Shown here piece by piece: positions 35,600 to 44,925 of a DNA stretch of 64,000 nt. Source of the stretch: Planosporangium spinosum. GTDB taxonomy: Bacteria; Actinomycetota; Actinomycetes; Mycobacteriales; Micromonosporaceae. How positions within the stretch are numbered: the stretch's first letter is position 1; the number at the start of each line of letters is the position of its first letter. The stretch lies in the NCBI RefSeq assembly GCF_049999945.1, contig NZ_JBLYUB010000024.1, positions 44,746 to 108,745 of the forward strand, read 5' to 3'. Below the pieces are notes generated by a model. The model made no database searches. It was not told where the DNA came from and was given only the letters and a program-made list of their open reading frames with translations. The position numbers and the translations under genes were made by a program.

Positions 35600-36436
35600 A
35601 TGCGACTGGTGAAGCAGCTTGCGGCCGTCGCGGTGGTCGCCCTCATCGGTAGCCAGGCCGTCGCCGCCGCCCACTGGAACACTCCCCTCACCCTGGTGCT
35701 GGGGGCGGCGACGGCGGTGCTGTCGGTCTTCGCGTACGCCTGGATCGTGCGCCGAACCGAGCGCCGTGACCCGGTCGAAGTCTCGCGAAAGGGCGCCCTC
35801 GGCGCCCTGAGCCGTGGCCTGCTGGTCGGCGTCGGCATGTTCCTGGCAGTCATCGTCAACATCGCGTTCCTGGGCGACTACACGGTGGTCGGGTGGGGGT
35901 CGGCGGCAGGAGCGGTGGCACTGTTCGGCTTCACCGCCGGGGCGGCGGTGACCGAGGAGCTGATCTTCCGCGGCATCCTGTTCCGGATCGTCGAGGGACG
36001 CTTCGGCACCTGGCTGTCGCTGGTCCTGACCAGCCTGCTGTTCGGGCTGTCGCACCTGTTCAACCCGCATGCGACGATCTGGAGCGCGCTCGCTATCGCG
36101 ATCGAGGCGGGCGGCATGCTGGCCGCCGCGTACGCCGCCACCCGCAACCTGTGGGTGCCGATCGGCCTGCACTTCGGCTGGAACTTCGCCGAGGGTGCGA
36201 TCTTCGGCACCGATGTCTCCGGCAAAAGCGCCCCGGAAGGTCTGCTGCACGGCGCGCTCTCCGGCCCGACGGCGCTCAGCGGTGGCGAGTTCGGGCCCGA
36301 GGCGAGCGTGTACACCCTGGTGGCCGGTGTACTGCTGACTGTCGCCTTCATGTGGCTGGCCCGTCGGCGTGGCCACGTGGTGCCGCTGCGGAAGCGCGCG
36401 GTTCCAGCCCCGGCGAACGCTACTCTCGTCGCGTGA
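35600..36436 (+). CDS. CPBP family intramembrane metalloprotease
   Basis: A 278-aa membrane protein with about seven hydrophobic segments. Abi/CPBP motifs are present: EELIFRGILFRIVEG (EExxxR), FGLSHLFNP and LHFGWNFAEG (HxxxN). The ATG at 35600 has GAAGGAG six nt upstream. Its stop overlaps the GTG of the histidine kinase, making a three-gene operon. The protease could process a signal that the two-component system reads; that is speculation from context. Confidence 0.85.
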   Translation: MRLVKQLAAVAVVALIGSQAVAAAHWNTPLTLVLGAATAVLSVFAYAWIVRRTERRDPVEVSRKGALGALSRGLLVGVGMFLAVIVNIAFLGDYTVVGWGSAAGAVALFGFTAGAAVTEELIFRGILFRIVEGRFGTWLSLVLTSLLFGLSHLFNPHATIWSALAIAIEAGGMLAAAYAATRNLWVPIGLHFGWNFAEGAIFGTDVSGKSAPEGLLHGALSGPTALSGGEFGPEASVYTLVAGVLLTVAFMWLARRRGHVVPLRKRAVPAPANATLVA

Positions 36437-37587
36437 TCGGCCTCCGGCACATCCCGGACCGGTGGCGGCAGTTCGACGTCACGGTCCGGGATCTCCCGTT
36501 TGCCCTGCTGATCGCCGTGGCGTCGCTGATGCCGTCGGTGAACAGTCACGGGACCCAGCTCGGCGAGCTGCCGACCCGGCCGCTGGACGCACTCGCGGTC
36601 TGGATGGTCGCGCTGGAGGCGCTCCCGCTCGCCCTACGCCGGCGCTGGCCGGTCGTCTGTCTCACCCTGGTGTCGATCGGTTTCGCGGTCGACCAACTCC
36701 GCGGCTACCACACCGTGGCGACGATCGCCTTACCGATCGCGCTGCTGAACGCGGGTCTGCACGCGGAACGCCACCGGCGGCGCACGATGGTCCTGGCCAC
36801 CGCCGCGTACGTCCTGCTGGCGGTCGCTCTCGACCGCCGCGGCTCGTCGGAGGGCCTGGCCGGGTTCACGACCTTCTTTCTGGCGCTCGCCATCGCCTGG
36901 GGCGCCGGGGCCTGGCTGCGGCTGTCCCGGGCCGCCGAAGCCGAGCGCCGGAGCCACGTCGCCGAGGCCGCTCGGACCGCCGAACGCACCCGCATCGCGC
37001 GTGAACTGCACGATGTCGTGGCCCACCACGTGACGGCGATGGTCGTGCAGGCCGAGGCGGCGCGCTACCTGACCGCCGCCCCGGGACGGCTGGACCAGGC
37101 GCTGAGCGCGATCACCGACACCGGCCGGCGGGCCGTCACCGACCTGCGGCACCTGCTCGACCTGCTCAACCCCGACCATGGAACCGAGCCACGCACACCG
37201 GCGGTCGGTGAGCTTCACGACCTGGTGGAGCAGACCCGGCGGGCCGGGCAGCCGGTGGAGTTCGTCGAGGAGGGTGGGCCGGCCGAGCACATCGGCAGCG
37301 CCGAGGCGACGATCTACCGGGTGGTGCAGGAGGCCCTTACGAACGCGCTCAAGTACGCCCACGGCAGCCGCACCACCGTCCACCTCCAGCACGGCGCAAG
37401 GGAGATCAGCGTGCAGGTCAGCACCGACGGGTCGAGCACGCACGCCGCGTCGCCCGGCGGAAGTGGTCGCGGCCTGGCCGGGCTCCGGGAACGGGTCGCG
37501 GTGCTCGGCGGCGAGTTCAGCGCCGGCCGGCGGGAAGGCGGCGGTTTCGTCGTGACCGCTCGGATCCCCGTCGGGAGCGCGTCGTGA
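36433..37587 (+). CDS. Sensor histidine kinase, NarL/HisKA_3 family
   Basis: A 384-aa kinase. The N-terminal half has four to five membrane segments with little extracytoplasmic sequence. The phosphoacceptor region is RTRIARELHDVVAHHVTAMV and the N-box is VQEALTNALKYA. The ATPase end is GSGRGLAGLRERVAVLGG. It overlaps the protease gene upstream and the regulator gene downstream by GTGA. The stimulus is unknown. Confidence 0.92.
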   Translation: MIGLRHIPDRWRQFDVTVRDLPFALLIAVASLMPSVNSHGTQLGELPTRPLDALAVWMVALEALPLALRRRWPVVCLTLVSIGFAVDQLRGYHTVATIALPIALLNAGLHAERHRRRTMVLATAAYVLLAVALDRRGSSEGLAGFTTFFLALAIAWGAGAWLRLSRAAEAERRSHVAEAARTAERTRIARELHDVVAHHVTAMVVQAEAARYLTAAPGRLDQALSAITDTGRRAVTDLRHLLDLLNPDHGTEPRTPAVGELHDLVEQTRRAGQPVEFVEEGGPAEHIGSAEATIYRVVQEALTNALKYAHGSRTTVHLQHGAREISVQVSTDGSSTHAASPGGSGRGLAGLRERVAVLGGEFSAGRREGGGFVVTARIPVGSAS

Positions 37588-38243
37588 CGGCGCCGATCCG
37601 GGTCCTGGTCTGCGACGACCAGGCGCTGATCCGGACCGGGTTCGCGACGATCATCGACGCCCAGCCCGACCTCGAGGTGGCCGGCGAGTGCGGGGACGGC
37701 CGGGCCGCGGTCGACCTGGCCGCCCGGCTGCGCCCGGACGTGGTCGTGATGGACGTACGGATGCCGGTGCTCGACGGCATCGACGCCACCCGTCTGCTGG
37801 CCGGCGCCGGGGTGGCCGACCCGGTCAAGGTGCTCGTGGTGACCACGTTCAACCTCGACGAGTACGTCTACGACGCGCTGCGCGCCGGGGCCAGCGGTTT
37901 CCTGCTCAAGGACGCCCCGCCGGCCCAGTTGCTGCACGGCATCCGCACCGTGGCCTCCGGAGCCGCGCTGCTGGATCCGGACGTTACCCGTCAGCTCGTC
38001 GGCCGGTACGCGGCCCGGATCCGCCCCGCCGATCCGATGTCGACCGACGCCTCCCTCACTCCTCGCGAGCTCGAGGTGCTCCGACTGATCGCCAACGGCC
38101 TGTCCAACCGCGAGATCGCCGCGGCCCTGGTGATCAGCCAGGAGACCGTCAAGACATACGTGTCCCGGATTCTTACCAAGCTGGATCTGCGGGATCGCGT
38201 GCAGGCGGTCGTCTATGCGTATCGTCGAGGGCTGGTGACCTGA
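37584..38243 (+). CDS. NarL-type response regulator
   Basis: A 219-aa regulator. The receiver has the phospho-aspartate in DVVVMDVRMPVLDG, the TTF switch in VLVVTTFNLDEYVYDALRAGASGFLLKD, and a C-terminal LuxR helix-turn-helix with LTPRELEVLRLIANGLSNREIAAAL. It starts at the GTG at 37584 overlapping the kinase stop. It forms a pair with that kinase. Confidence 0.93.
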   Translation: MTAPIRVLVCDDQALIRTGFATIIDAQPDLEVAGECGDGRAAVDLAARLRPDVVVMDVRMPVLDGIDATRLLAGAGVADPVKVLVVTTFNLDEYVYDALRAGASGFLLKDAPPAQLLHGIRTVASGAALLDPDVTRQLVGRYAARIRPADPMSTDASLTPRELEVLRLIANGLSNREIAAALVISQETVKTYVSRILTKLDLRDRVQAVVYAYRRGLVT

Positions 38244-38251
38244 ACGCCCGA

Positions 38252-38380
38252 GTCTTACGACCGCACCCGGTGGCGGCGCCTCCCACCCGGCCGCCACGCC
38301 CTGCTCGCCCTCGCGCATTCGCGTAACGGCGCCACCTACACCCGCCTGGCCGCCGGGTTCGCCGCCGCCTTCGATGCCAG
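38252..38380 (+). pseudogene. IS5-type transposase N-terminal remnant
   Basis: Reading SYDRTRWRRLPPGRHALLAL then HSRNGATYTRLAAGFAAAF gives the helix-turn-helix region of IS5-family transposases. It then breaks off, and nothing of the DDE domain follows. It fills the space between the response regulator and the carboxylase terminator. Confidence 0.55.
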
Positions 38381-38513
38381 GGTTTTGACACCCCACAGGC
38401 CAGTGTCGACAACCGCCCGGCGACGTCCCCGGCGCCGCGACTGACGGCTGCGGCACGTGGCCGACATCGGGGGACGTCAGCTATCGACTCGTGAGGTTCT
38501 GGATAGTGTGAGC

Positions 38514-38541
38514 GCCGAGGGGGCATGGATGCCCCCTCGGC
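38514..38541 (-). terminator. Hairpin terminator after the giant carboxylase
   Basis: Perfect 13-bp arms (38514-38526 and 38529-38541) with a GG centre. It lies 54 nt beyond the carboxylase stop on the minus strand. Confidence 0.75.
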
Positions 38542-38594
38542 CGCCCATTCACCGGTACACCTGGATCACGGCTGTCACTGCCCTACTGACAGCG

Positions 38595-41500
38595 TCACGC
38601 ATTCATGAGGCCACGCTCGATGGCCGCGATGATCTGCGGGCGCAGTTCCTCAGGCCGGATAATGGCGTCCACGGAGCCGACCTCGACCGCGCGCTGGATG
38701 CTGTGCACGCCGTCGAACTCGGCGGCCACCTCGCCCAGCTTCTCCGCCCGGACCGTGGCCCGGACATCCATGAGCTGCGTGACCAGTGCCGCCCGCTCCC
38801 CGCCGGTCGCCGCGGCGACGCGCGCCTCCAGTTCGGCCACCCGGGTATCCTTCGCCGTGCGCGCGTTGACGTCGCCCGCGAACACCACGGCCGCCGCGGG
38901 CGCCCCGCCGATGACGGACGCGAACGAGCCCTCCACGGCCAGTACGGTCATGTTCGGGTTGAGCGCCTTGGAGAACACCACGAACGCGCCGCCGTGATAC
39001 CGCGAGATCACGCAGAAGACGATCGGCCCGTCGAAGTTCACGATCGCCCGGCCGATCTCCGCGCCGTACTCCAGCTGCAACTTCCGCATCGACTCCGGCG
39101 AGCCGTCGAACCCGGACAGGTTCGCCAGCACGACCAGCGGCCGGTTCCCGCTGGCCGCGTTGATCGCCCGCGCGGCCTTCTTGGACGAGCGCGGGAACAG
39201 GGTGCCCGCGGTGTAGGTGTCCGGGCCGTCGGTGGGCGGGAATCCACGCCGCGGCACCGGCCGGGACTCGATGCCGAGCAGGCACACCGGGATGCCGCCG
39301 AGGTGCACGTCCTGCACGACGGCGGTCTCGGCGTCGGCCATGCCCGCCCAGCGCTCCAGGATCACATGATCCTGGTCGGCCAGGGCTCGCATCAGCGTGC
39401 GGATGTCGAACGGCTTCTTGCGATCGGGGTTGTGTTCACGGGAGAAGATCTCGCCGACGGTCGTGAAATCGCTGTCCGGCACCGCATGCGGGTAGCTGGA
39501 GATGTCGCGGTCGACCGGGTCGGACGTGGCCGCCCGGCGCGGCCGGGTCTCGCCGGGCGCGATGTAGGTGTGGTCGTAGTGCGCCATCAGCAGGTCGCGG
39601 GCGGCCCGCAGGTCCGGCGCCCAGTACTGGGCCTGGCCGTTGGGGCCCATCACCCGGTCGTAGCCGCCGATGCCGAAGTTGTCCTCGGCGGACACCCCGC
39701 CGGAGAAGTCCAGCGACTGCTTGCCGGTCAGCACCATCGCCGAGTCCGGGGTCATCACCAGGATTCCCTTGGTGTGCATGAGCATCGTGGCTTCGGCGTT
39801 CCAGTACGGCTGGGCACCGACGTTGATGCCCGCGACCACGATGTTGATCTCGCCGCCGGCTTGCGTGAACTCCACGATCCGCTTGAGCGCGGCGGCCACC
39901 CAGTCCATGTTCTCGGTGCCCGAACCCATGGAGATCCGCGCGCCCGCCGACAGCGCGAACCAGTCGACCGGTACGCGCATCCGCTCGGCCAGGTCGAGCG
40001 CGGCGATCACCCGTGCACATTCCGGCTCGGCCAGTGCGCCGAGCGCCTTGGTCGGGTCGCCGAGCAGCGCCACCCGCGTGACGCCTTCGGGGTACCGCTC
40101 GGTCGGCGTGCTCACCACACCGGCGACGATGCCCGCCTTGTTCTGCCCCTTCGGCCGCTCGACCGGGGCCAGTTCGCCGGTGTCGTCCAGGTCGTACTCG
40201 GTGAAGCTGCCGTGCTGGCCGGCGAGCATCTCGGTCAGCTCGTACGGGTACGTCGTGCCGCGCCGCCGTGCCGAGAGCACCTTCTGGCGGTAGTCGTCGA
40301 GTGGCTGGATCGGCTCGGTCGACGGCTGCGTGACCGACATCTGCATGCCCGCGTCGTAGGAGACCTGGACCGCGATGTCGGTCAGCTCACCGGTGGCCAC
40401 GTCGCGCTGGCGGCCGAGGAACAGGACCTCCTCCAGACCTGCGTCGGCCGTGATCGGCAGCAGGCGGTGGGCGACCGCGTCCAGCTCCTCCATGCTCAGT
40501 TCGTTCGACGGCCAGGCGTAGATGGTGATCCGGTTGGTGTCGAACCGCTTCTTCGTCGGCCGCTGCGCCTGGACCTTGCGGATCGCGTCGACGCACGCCT
40601 CCAGCGCGCCCTCGACGGCGGGCAGCGCGAGGATCCGGCCGTCGGCGTCGCGCAGCGGGGTCAGGTCGCGGACCTGGGCCATCGCCGCCAGCCGCTCGTC
40701 GGCCGGGTTGTTCGGGGCGACGCAGTGGAAGAGGTAGACCTCTTCGTCCGCCGACGGCAGCCGGGTCAGGTCGAAGTTGCGCAGCCGCGGCAGTTGCAGG
40801 CGCTCGGCGATCTGCGGGTGCAGCCCGCGGATGACCCGGTCCTCCCCCAGGCCCGGCCGGAACGTGAAGTGGTGGTGCATCTCGGCGCCGTTTCGCCCGG
40901 CCACCGATATCGTCACCCGCTGGAGCCCGTCCAGCAGCCCGGCGCGGTCGAGGTGCTCCCGCAGGGTCGCGGCCATCGTGTCCGCATCGGGCTGGTCGGT
41001 CCAGGTCAGGTACACATCGGCGACCGACGGCTCCGCGTCGGAGCGGTCACCGGCCAGTCCGGCGACCGTTTCCAGGGTCGCTGGCAACTCGCCGAAGTCC
41101 GTGGCCGTCACGATCAGCCGGATGCGCTCGCCGTCGACCGTTCCGGGTCGCGGCGCGGCGTCAGCGACTGCTCCGGGTCGGAGCAGTCGAGAGCCGAGCC
41201 GGAATGGTCGTAGGTCGTACTCCGCGGTGAAGAACGCATGCCCGGCCACCTCGACGGATCGCGTGTCGCCCGCGCCGCGGTTGCCGTAGTAGCGGCGGCT
41301 GAGCACCTCGAGCATCGGGCCGTGGTCAGCGCCCGGCTGGCCGATGCGTTGGCCGAGCAGCCGGACCAGTGGCTCGGGCGAGGCGACCATCTTCGCGATC
41401 CGCTCGGCGCGGTCGGCCGCGCCGGGGTTGGCGTCGAGGTAGCGAAGGTGGCGACGGACGTCCGCGTACACCTCGGCACGCTTGCGGCGCAGCATCGGCT

Positions 41501-44177
41501 GGGCGGCCCAGCGGAACACGATGCTGCGGGCCAGATCGCCGACCACCGGGAACCGGCGCTGGGTGGCGAAGACCAGGTGCTCCAGCGCCTGGCCGACCAA
41601 CTCGCGCAGGCCGCCGCCGGGCAGCGGCTCGGTCAGCCACCGCTGCAGGAGCGCGACGATCACGGAGACATCGGCCGAAGTCCGTTGCTGGGCGAGGAAG
41701 ATCCGGAACACGGCCTCTTCCAGCGCGGGCGCGCGCTCGAAGTCCTCGACCCCGTAGTGGGCGAGTACCCGGGCGAGCCGGTTGCGGAAGGCGTCCGGCA
41801 GCGCGGCGCGCTCGACGTCGAGGCTCTGCAGGTAGGTGTGGAAGTACTCGCGCGGACTGTGCACCCGGGTGTCGGCCTTGGTCTCCTCGCCTGCCGGCCG
41901 GTTGCGGCTGAGCTCGGACAGGTCGGCGAACACCTGCAGCAGCTCGACCTCCTGTTCGAACGGACGGTGGGTGAGCTCGGCCCGCGCGGCCAGGTAGTCC
42001 GACAGCGTCCGGCGCTCGTCGCGGGGGTCGAGGTCGTAGCCGAGCAGCAGGCTGCGCAGGTCGGCGATGCCGCGCGCGACCCGGGCCTCGGCGGACAGGC
42101 CGGTCGGCTCGGGCGGCAGCGCCAGGTCGACGGCCGCGTTCTGCGTGGCTCCGCCCGTGGCCCCAGCGGCGGCGTCGCCGACCGGCTCCAGGCGCAGCAG
42201 CGGCGCGGCGGTCTCCACCTGGCTACCGACGGAGACCAGACATTCCCGCAGCTGCGCCTTGAACGGCGCGCGCAGCACGGTCTCCATCTTCATGCTTTCC
42301 AGGACGAGCACGGGCGCGCCCGCCTCGACCTCGTCCCCCACTTGGAGGGGGGTCGCGACGACCAGCGCGGGCGCGGGGGAGCGCAGCACGCCGCCCTCGT
42401 CGCGGCTGACCCGGTGCGTGACGCCGTCCACCTCGACCAGGTGGATGGGCCCGTGCGTGTCGGTGACGAGCCGGTACCGCCGGCCGTTGACCAGAATCCG
42501 GCCGGTGTGCTCGTCGAACCGCTCGAGCTCGGCGTCCACGGTGGATGCCTGTCCGATGCCGACGCGGAAGCGGCGCGGTCCGGTCTGCGCGACGGTCACC
42601 CGGTAACTCGCGCCGCGGAGCTTGAGGTCGATCGGCCGGCCGCTGGAGTGCTGGACCTGCGGGCGGCCGCCGTGCGCGGTGGACAGCAGCCGCTGCCGCT
42701 CGACGATTGCTTCGTCCTCGTACGCCTCGATCGCGGCTGCGGCCAGCGCGATGCCGGAGTGCCTGGTGGAGACCAGGCGGCCCTGCGCGCGGACCCGGTC
42801 GATCCAGCCGGTGTCCGCGCTGGCGTCGATCACCTCGGGCTGGTCGAGCAGGTCGAGCAGGAAGCTCTTGTTGGTGGCGCCACCCTCGATGATCACGGTG
42901 GTGTCGGCGACCGCGCGACGCAGCCGGCCGAGCGCCTCGTCGCGGGTGCGGCCATAGGCGATGATCTTGGCGATCATCGAGTCGAAGTCGGCCGGGATCA
43001 CGTCGCCCTCGCTGACCCCGGTGTCCACCCGGATGCCAGGGCCGCTGGGTAGCGTCATCCGGACGATCCGGCCGGGCGACGGCGCGAAGTCGCGGTCGGG
43101 GTCCTCGGCGTTGAGTCTGGCCTCGACGGCATGTCCGGCCTCGGCCGGACCCTGCCAGCCGGTTCGCTCCGCAGGCTGCGCGAGCAGGTCGCCGAGCCGA
43201 CCGCCGGCGGCCACGTGGATCTGGGCCTTGACCAGGTCGAAGTCGGTGGTGGCCTCGGTGATCGGATGCTCGACCTGCAGCCGGGTGTTGACCTCGAGGA
43301 AGGCGAACAGCTTATCGCCCGGGTGGTAGAGGAACTCGACGGTGCCCGCGCCGCGGTAGTCCACGGCCAGCGCGAGCCGCTCGGCCGCCGCCTTCAGCTC
43401 GCGGGTCTGCTCGGGGGCGAGCACGGGGGACGCGGACTCCTCGATGACCTTCTGGTTGCGCCGCTGCACCGAGCAGTCCCGCACCCCGAGCGCCCAGGCG
43501 GTGCCCTGGCCGTCGGCGATCACCTGCACCTCGACGTGCCGCGCGCCGGTGACCAGGCGTTCCAGGAACACGACGCCGCTGCCGAACGCACGCTCAGCCT
43601 CCAGGCTGGTGCGCTCGTAGGCGTCGGTGAGCTCCTCGTCGCTGCGGACGACCCGGATGCCCCGCCCGCCACCGCCCGCGGTCGCCTTGAGCATCAGCGG
43701 GTAGCCGATCTCGGCTGCCGCGCGTCTGGCCGCTTCCAGGCTCTCCACCGCGCCGCGGCTCCAGGGCGCCACCGGGACGCCGACCTCCTCGGCGATCAGT
43801 TTCGCGCCGATCTTGTCACCGAGCGCGCGCATCGCGTCGGCGCTCGGGCCGATGAAAGTGACCCCGATCTTCTCGCAGAGCTCAGCGAAGGCCGGGTCTT
43901 CGGCGACGAAGCCCCAGCCCACCCACGCCGCGTCCGCACGCGTCTCCGCCAGCGCCCGTTCGAGGAGGTCGTGGTTCAGGTAGGGGCGCGCCGACGCGGG
44001 CCCGAGGCAGTAGCTGTGGTCCGCTTCGCGGACGAACGTGGCGGTGCTCTCGGCGTCGGTGTAGAGCGCGACGGTCTCGATCGGCGGGGCCCCGGTCTCG
44101 GCGTTGAGCTCGCGGACGGCGTGGATCAGCCGCATCGCGGCCTCTCCCCGGTTGACGATGGCGATGCGGCTGAACAC
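38595..44177 (-). CDS. Single-chain multidomain acyl-CoA carboxylase (BC-BT-BCCP-central-CT)
   Basis: About 1860 aa. Biotin carboxylase comes first (about residues 1-450; ATP loop KATAGGGGRGIRVV, FLEVNTRLQVEHPITE), then a beta-barrel BT-like region, then biotinyl domain VLESMKMETV with the biotin lysine at about 630. A long central region without a known motif (about 680-1200) follows, and finally carboxyltransferase beta- and alpha-type halves (about 1250-1860; NIVVAGINVGAQPYWNAEA, ANLSGFDGSPESMRK, FASVIGGAPAAAVVF). This order is that of eukaryotic acetyl-CoA carboxylase. The GTG at 44177 is chosen because GGAGG lies 8 nt upstream; another GTG at 44192 would add five residues. The acyl substrate is undetermined. 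The gene stands alone with its own terminator. Confidence 0.92.
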   Translation of the reverse strand: MFSRIAIVNRGEAAMRLIHAVRELNAETGAPPIETVALYTDAESTATFVREADHSYCLGPASARPYLNHDLLERALAETRADAAWVGWGFVAEDPAFAELCEKIGVTFIGPSADAMRALGDKIGAKLIAEEVGVPVAPWSRGAVESLEAARRAAAEIGYPLMLKATAGGGGRGIRVVRSDEELTDAYERTSLEAERAFGSGVVFLERLVTGARHVEVQVIADGQGTAWALGVRDCSVQRRNQKVIEESASPVLAPEQTRELKAAAERLALAVDYRGAGTVEFLYHPGDKLFAFLEVNTRLQVEHPITEATTDFDLVKAQIHVAAGGRLGDLLAQPAERTGWQGPAEAGHAVEARLNAEDPDRDFAPSPGRIVRMTLPSGPGIRVDTGVSEGDVIPADFDSMIAKIIAYGRTRDEALGRLRRAVADTTVIIEGGATNKSFLLDLLDQPEVIDASADTGWIDRVRAQGRLVSTRHSGIALAAAAIEAYEDEAIVERQRLLSTAHGGRPQVQHSSGRPIDLKLRGASYRVTVAQTGPRRFRVGIGQASTVDAELERFDEHTGRILVNGRRYRLVTDTHGPIHLVEVDGVTHRVSRDEGGVLRSPAPALVVATPLQVGDEVEAGAPVLVLESMKMETVLRAPFKAQLRECLVSVGSQVETAAPLLRLEPVGDAAAGATGGATQNAAVDLALPPEPTGLSAEARVARGIADLRSLLLGYDLDPRDERRTLSDYLAARAELTHRPFEQEVELLQVFADLSELSRNRPAGEETKADTRVHSPREYFHTYLQSLDVERAALPDAFRNRLARVLAHYGVEDFERAPALEEAVFRIFLAQQRTSADVSVIVALLQRWLTEPLPGGGLRELVGQALEHLVFATQRRFPVVGDLARSIVFRWAAQPMLRRKRAEVYADVRRHLRYLDANPGAADRAERIAKMVASPEPLVRLLGQRIGQPGADHGPMLEVLSRRYYGNRGAGDTRSVEVAGHAFFTAEYDLRPFRLGSRLLRPGAVADAAPRPGTVDGERIRLIVTATDFGELPATLETVAGLAGDRSDAEPSVADVYLTWTDQPDADTMAATLREHLDRAGLLDGLQRVTISVAGRNGAEMHHHFTFRPGLGEDRVIRGLHPQIAERLQLPRLRNFDLTRLPSADEEVYLFHCVAPNNPADERLAAMAQVRDLTPLRDADGRILALPAVEGALEACVDAIRKVQAQRPTKKRFDTNRITIYAWPSNELSMEELDAVAHRLLPITADAGLEEVLFLGRQRDVATGELTDIAVQVSYDAGMQMSVTQPSTEPIQPLDDYRQKVLSARRRGTTYPYELTEMLAGQHGSFTEYDLDDTGELAPVERPKGQNKAGIVAGVVSTPTERYPEGVTRVALLGDPTKALGALAEPECARVIAALDLAERMRVPVDWFALSAGARISMGSGTENMDWVAAALKRIVEFTQAGGEINIVVAGINVGAQPYWNAEATMLMHTKGILVMTPDSAMVLTGKQSLDFSGGVSAEDNFGIGGYDRVMGPNGQAQYWAPDLRAARDLLMAHYDHTYIAPGETRPRRAATSDPVDRDISSYPHAVPDSDFTTVGEIFSREHNPDRKKPFDIRTLMRALADQDHVILERWAGMADAETAVVQDVHLGGIPVCLLGIESRPVPRRGFPPTDGPDTYTAGTLFPRSSKKAARAINAASGNRPLVVLANLSGFDGSPESMRKLQLEYGAEIGRAIVNFDGPIVFCVISRYHGGAFVVFSKALNPNMTVLAVEGSFASVIGGAPAAAVVFAGDVNARTAKDTRVAELEARVAAATGGERAALVTQLMDVRATVRAEKLGEVAAEFDGVHSIQRAVEVGSVDAIIRPEELRPQIIAAIERGLMNA

Positions 44178-44925
44178 CGAGTAAGCCTCCACAGGGTTCG
44201 TTCACAACTGAACGGGGACCACCTCCGGGCAGGGATCCCCGTCAACAACCTTCACCACTACCGCCCGGTATGGAAACCGTTGGACCCACCATTTGAGGAG
44301 AGCGGAAGTTGTGGAGACCCGACAACTCCGTATGTCGAAATACCTGCGGTGGTCCGCGTCACGCGGAACCCTGCGTCTGTCCGTACCGATGACGACGGTC
44401 AGCCAGACCTCAGAGAACCGACTCAGGCCGTCAGCCGTGACGGGATCCACTCGATCTGGGCACCCGATTGGCCGGACCTCGGTGAGCACGGTCCTGGCGC
44501 GGGTGCCGTTACCGGAATTGCCGCCGATCCAGCCGGCTGGATCGTGTGTCGGTGGGGTCGGCCTGGGGCGCGGTGCCGCATTGCTGCCCGCCCGCTTCCC
44601 CAGGCCGCCCGCCCGAACCGGACATGCGACTCTCACCGCATCCGGCTCTCCACGGCCTCATGCCGCTGGGGATGATGCGGGCTGTGACCAGGGAGTGGGA
44701 TGTGGTAGCCAAGCCAGCGGCCGTGAACGGTGGCGACCGGGCGGGGATCCGAGCGGCCGCACCGGTTCTTGTTCAACGGCCTACGTCCGCAACGCCTCAC
44801 CTGCGGTAGGGGTGTCGGGAAACTCCCGGAAGCGGCGGACCTTGCCGTCGCACCTCTCGGATGCCCGCTGCGTCACCGTCCACCCGTCCGAATGAAACGT
44901 ACTCAGGCGGAACGAAAGATCCAGG
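44178..44925. other. Intergenic region with an orphan group II intron end
   Basis: Apart from the intron 3' end at 44553-44648, no coding sequence is convincing. The remainder (44650-44925) may be decayed intron domain IV, and 44178-44550 should contain the carboxylase promoter. Confidence 0.4.
44553..44648 (-). ncRNA. Group II intron 3' end (domains V and VI), orphan
   Basis: On the minus strand, 44648-44615 is a 34-nt domain V: 5' GAGCCGGATG with the AGC triad, a GAGA tetraloop, and a 3' strand ending TCCGGTTC. The lower 8-bp and upper 5-bp helices both pair. Downstream (about 44607-44560) a GGCCTGGGG/CCCCAGGCC stem suits domain VI, and the intron would end near 44553. No reverse-transcriptase ORF or 5' domains are found upstream, so it is a truncated intron. 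Confidence 0.7.

Noticed and set aside
38457..41213. A 918-codon plus-strand ORF
   Set aside because: It is antisense to the carboxyltransferase part of the giant carboxylase, and its composition (His, Arg, Val, Gly) is that of complementary-strand translation.
44293..44895. Plus-strand ORF of 200 codons in the intron region
   Set aside because: It reads through the complement of intron domains V-VI; no protein family recognised.
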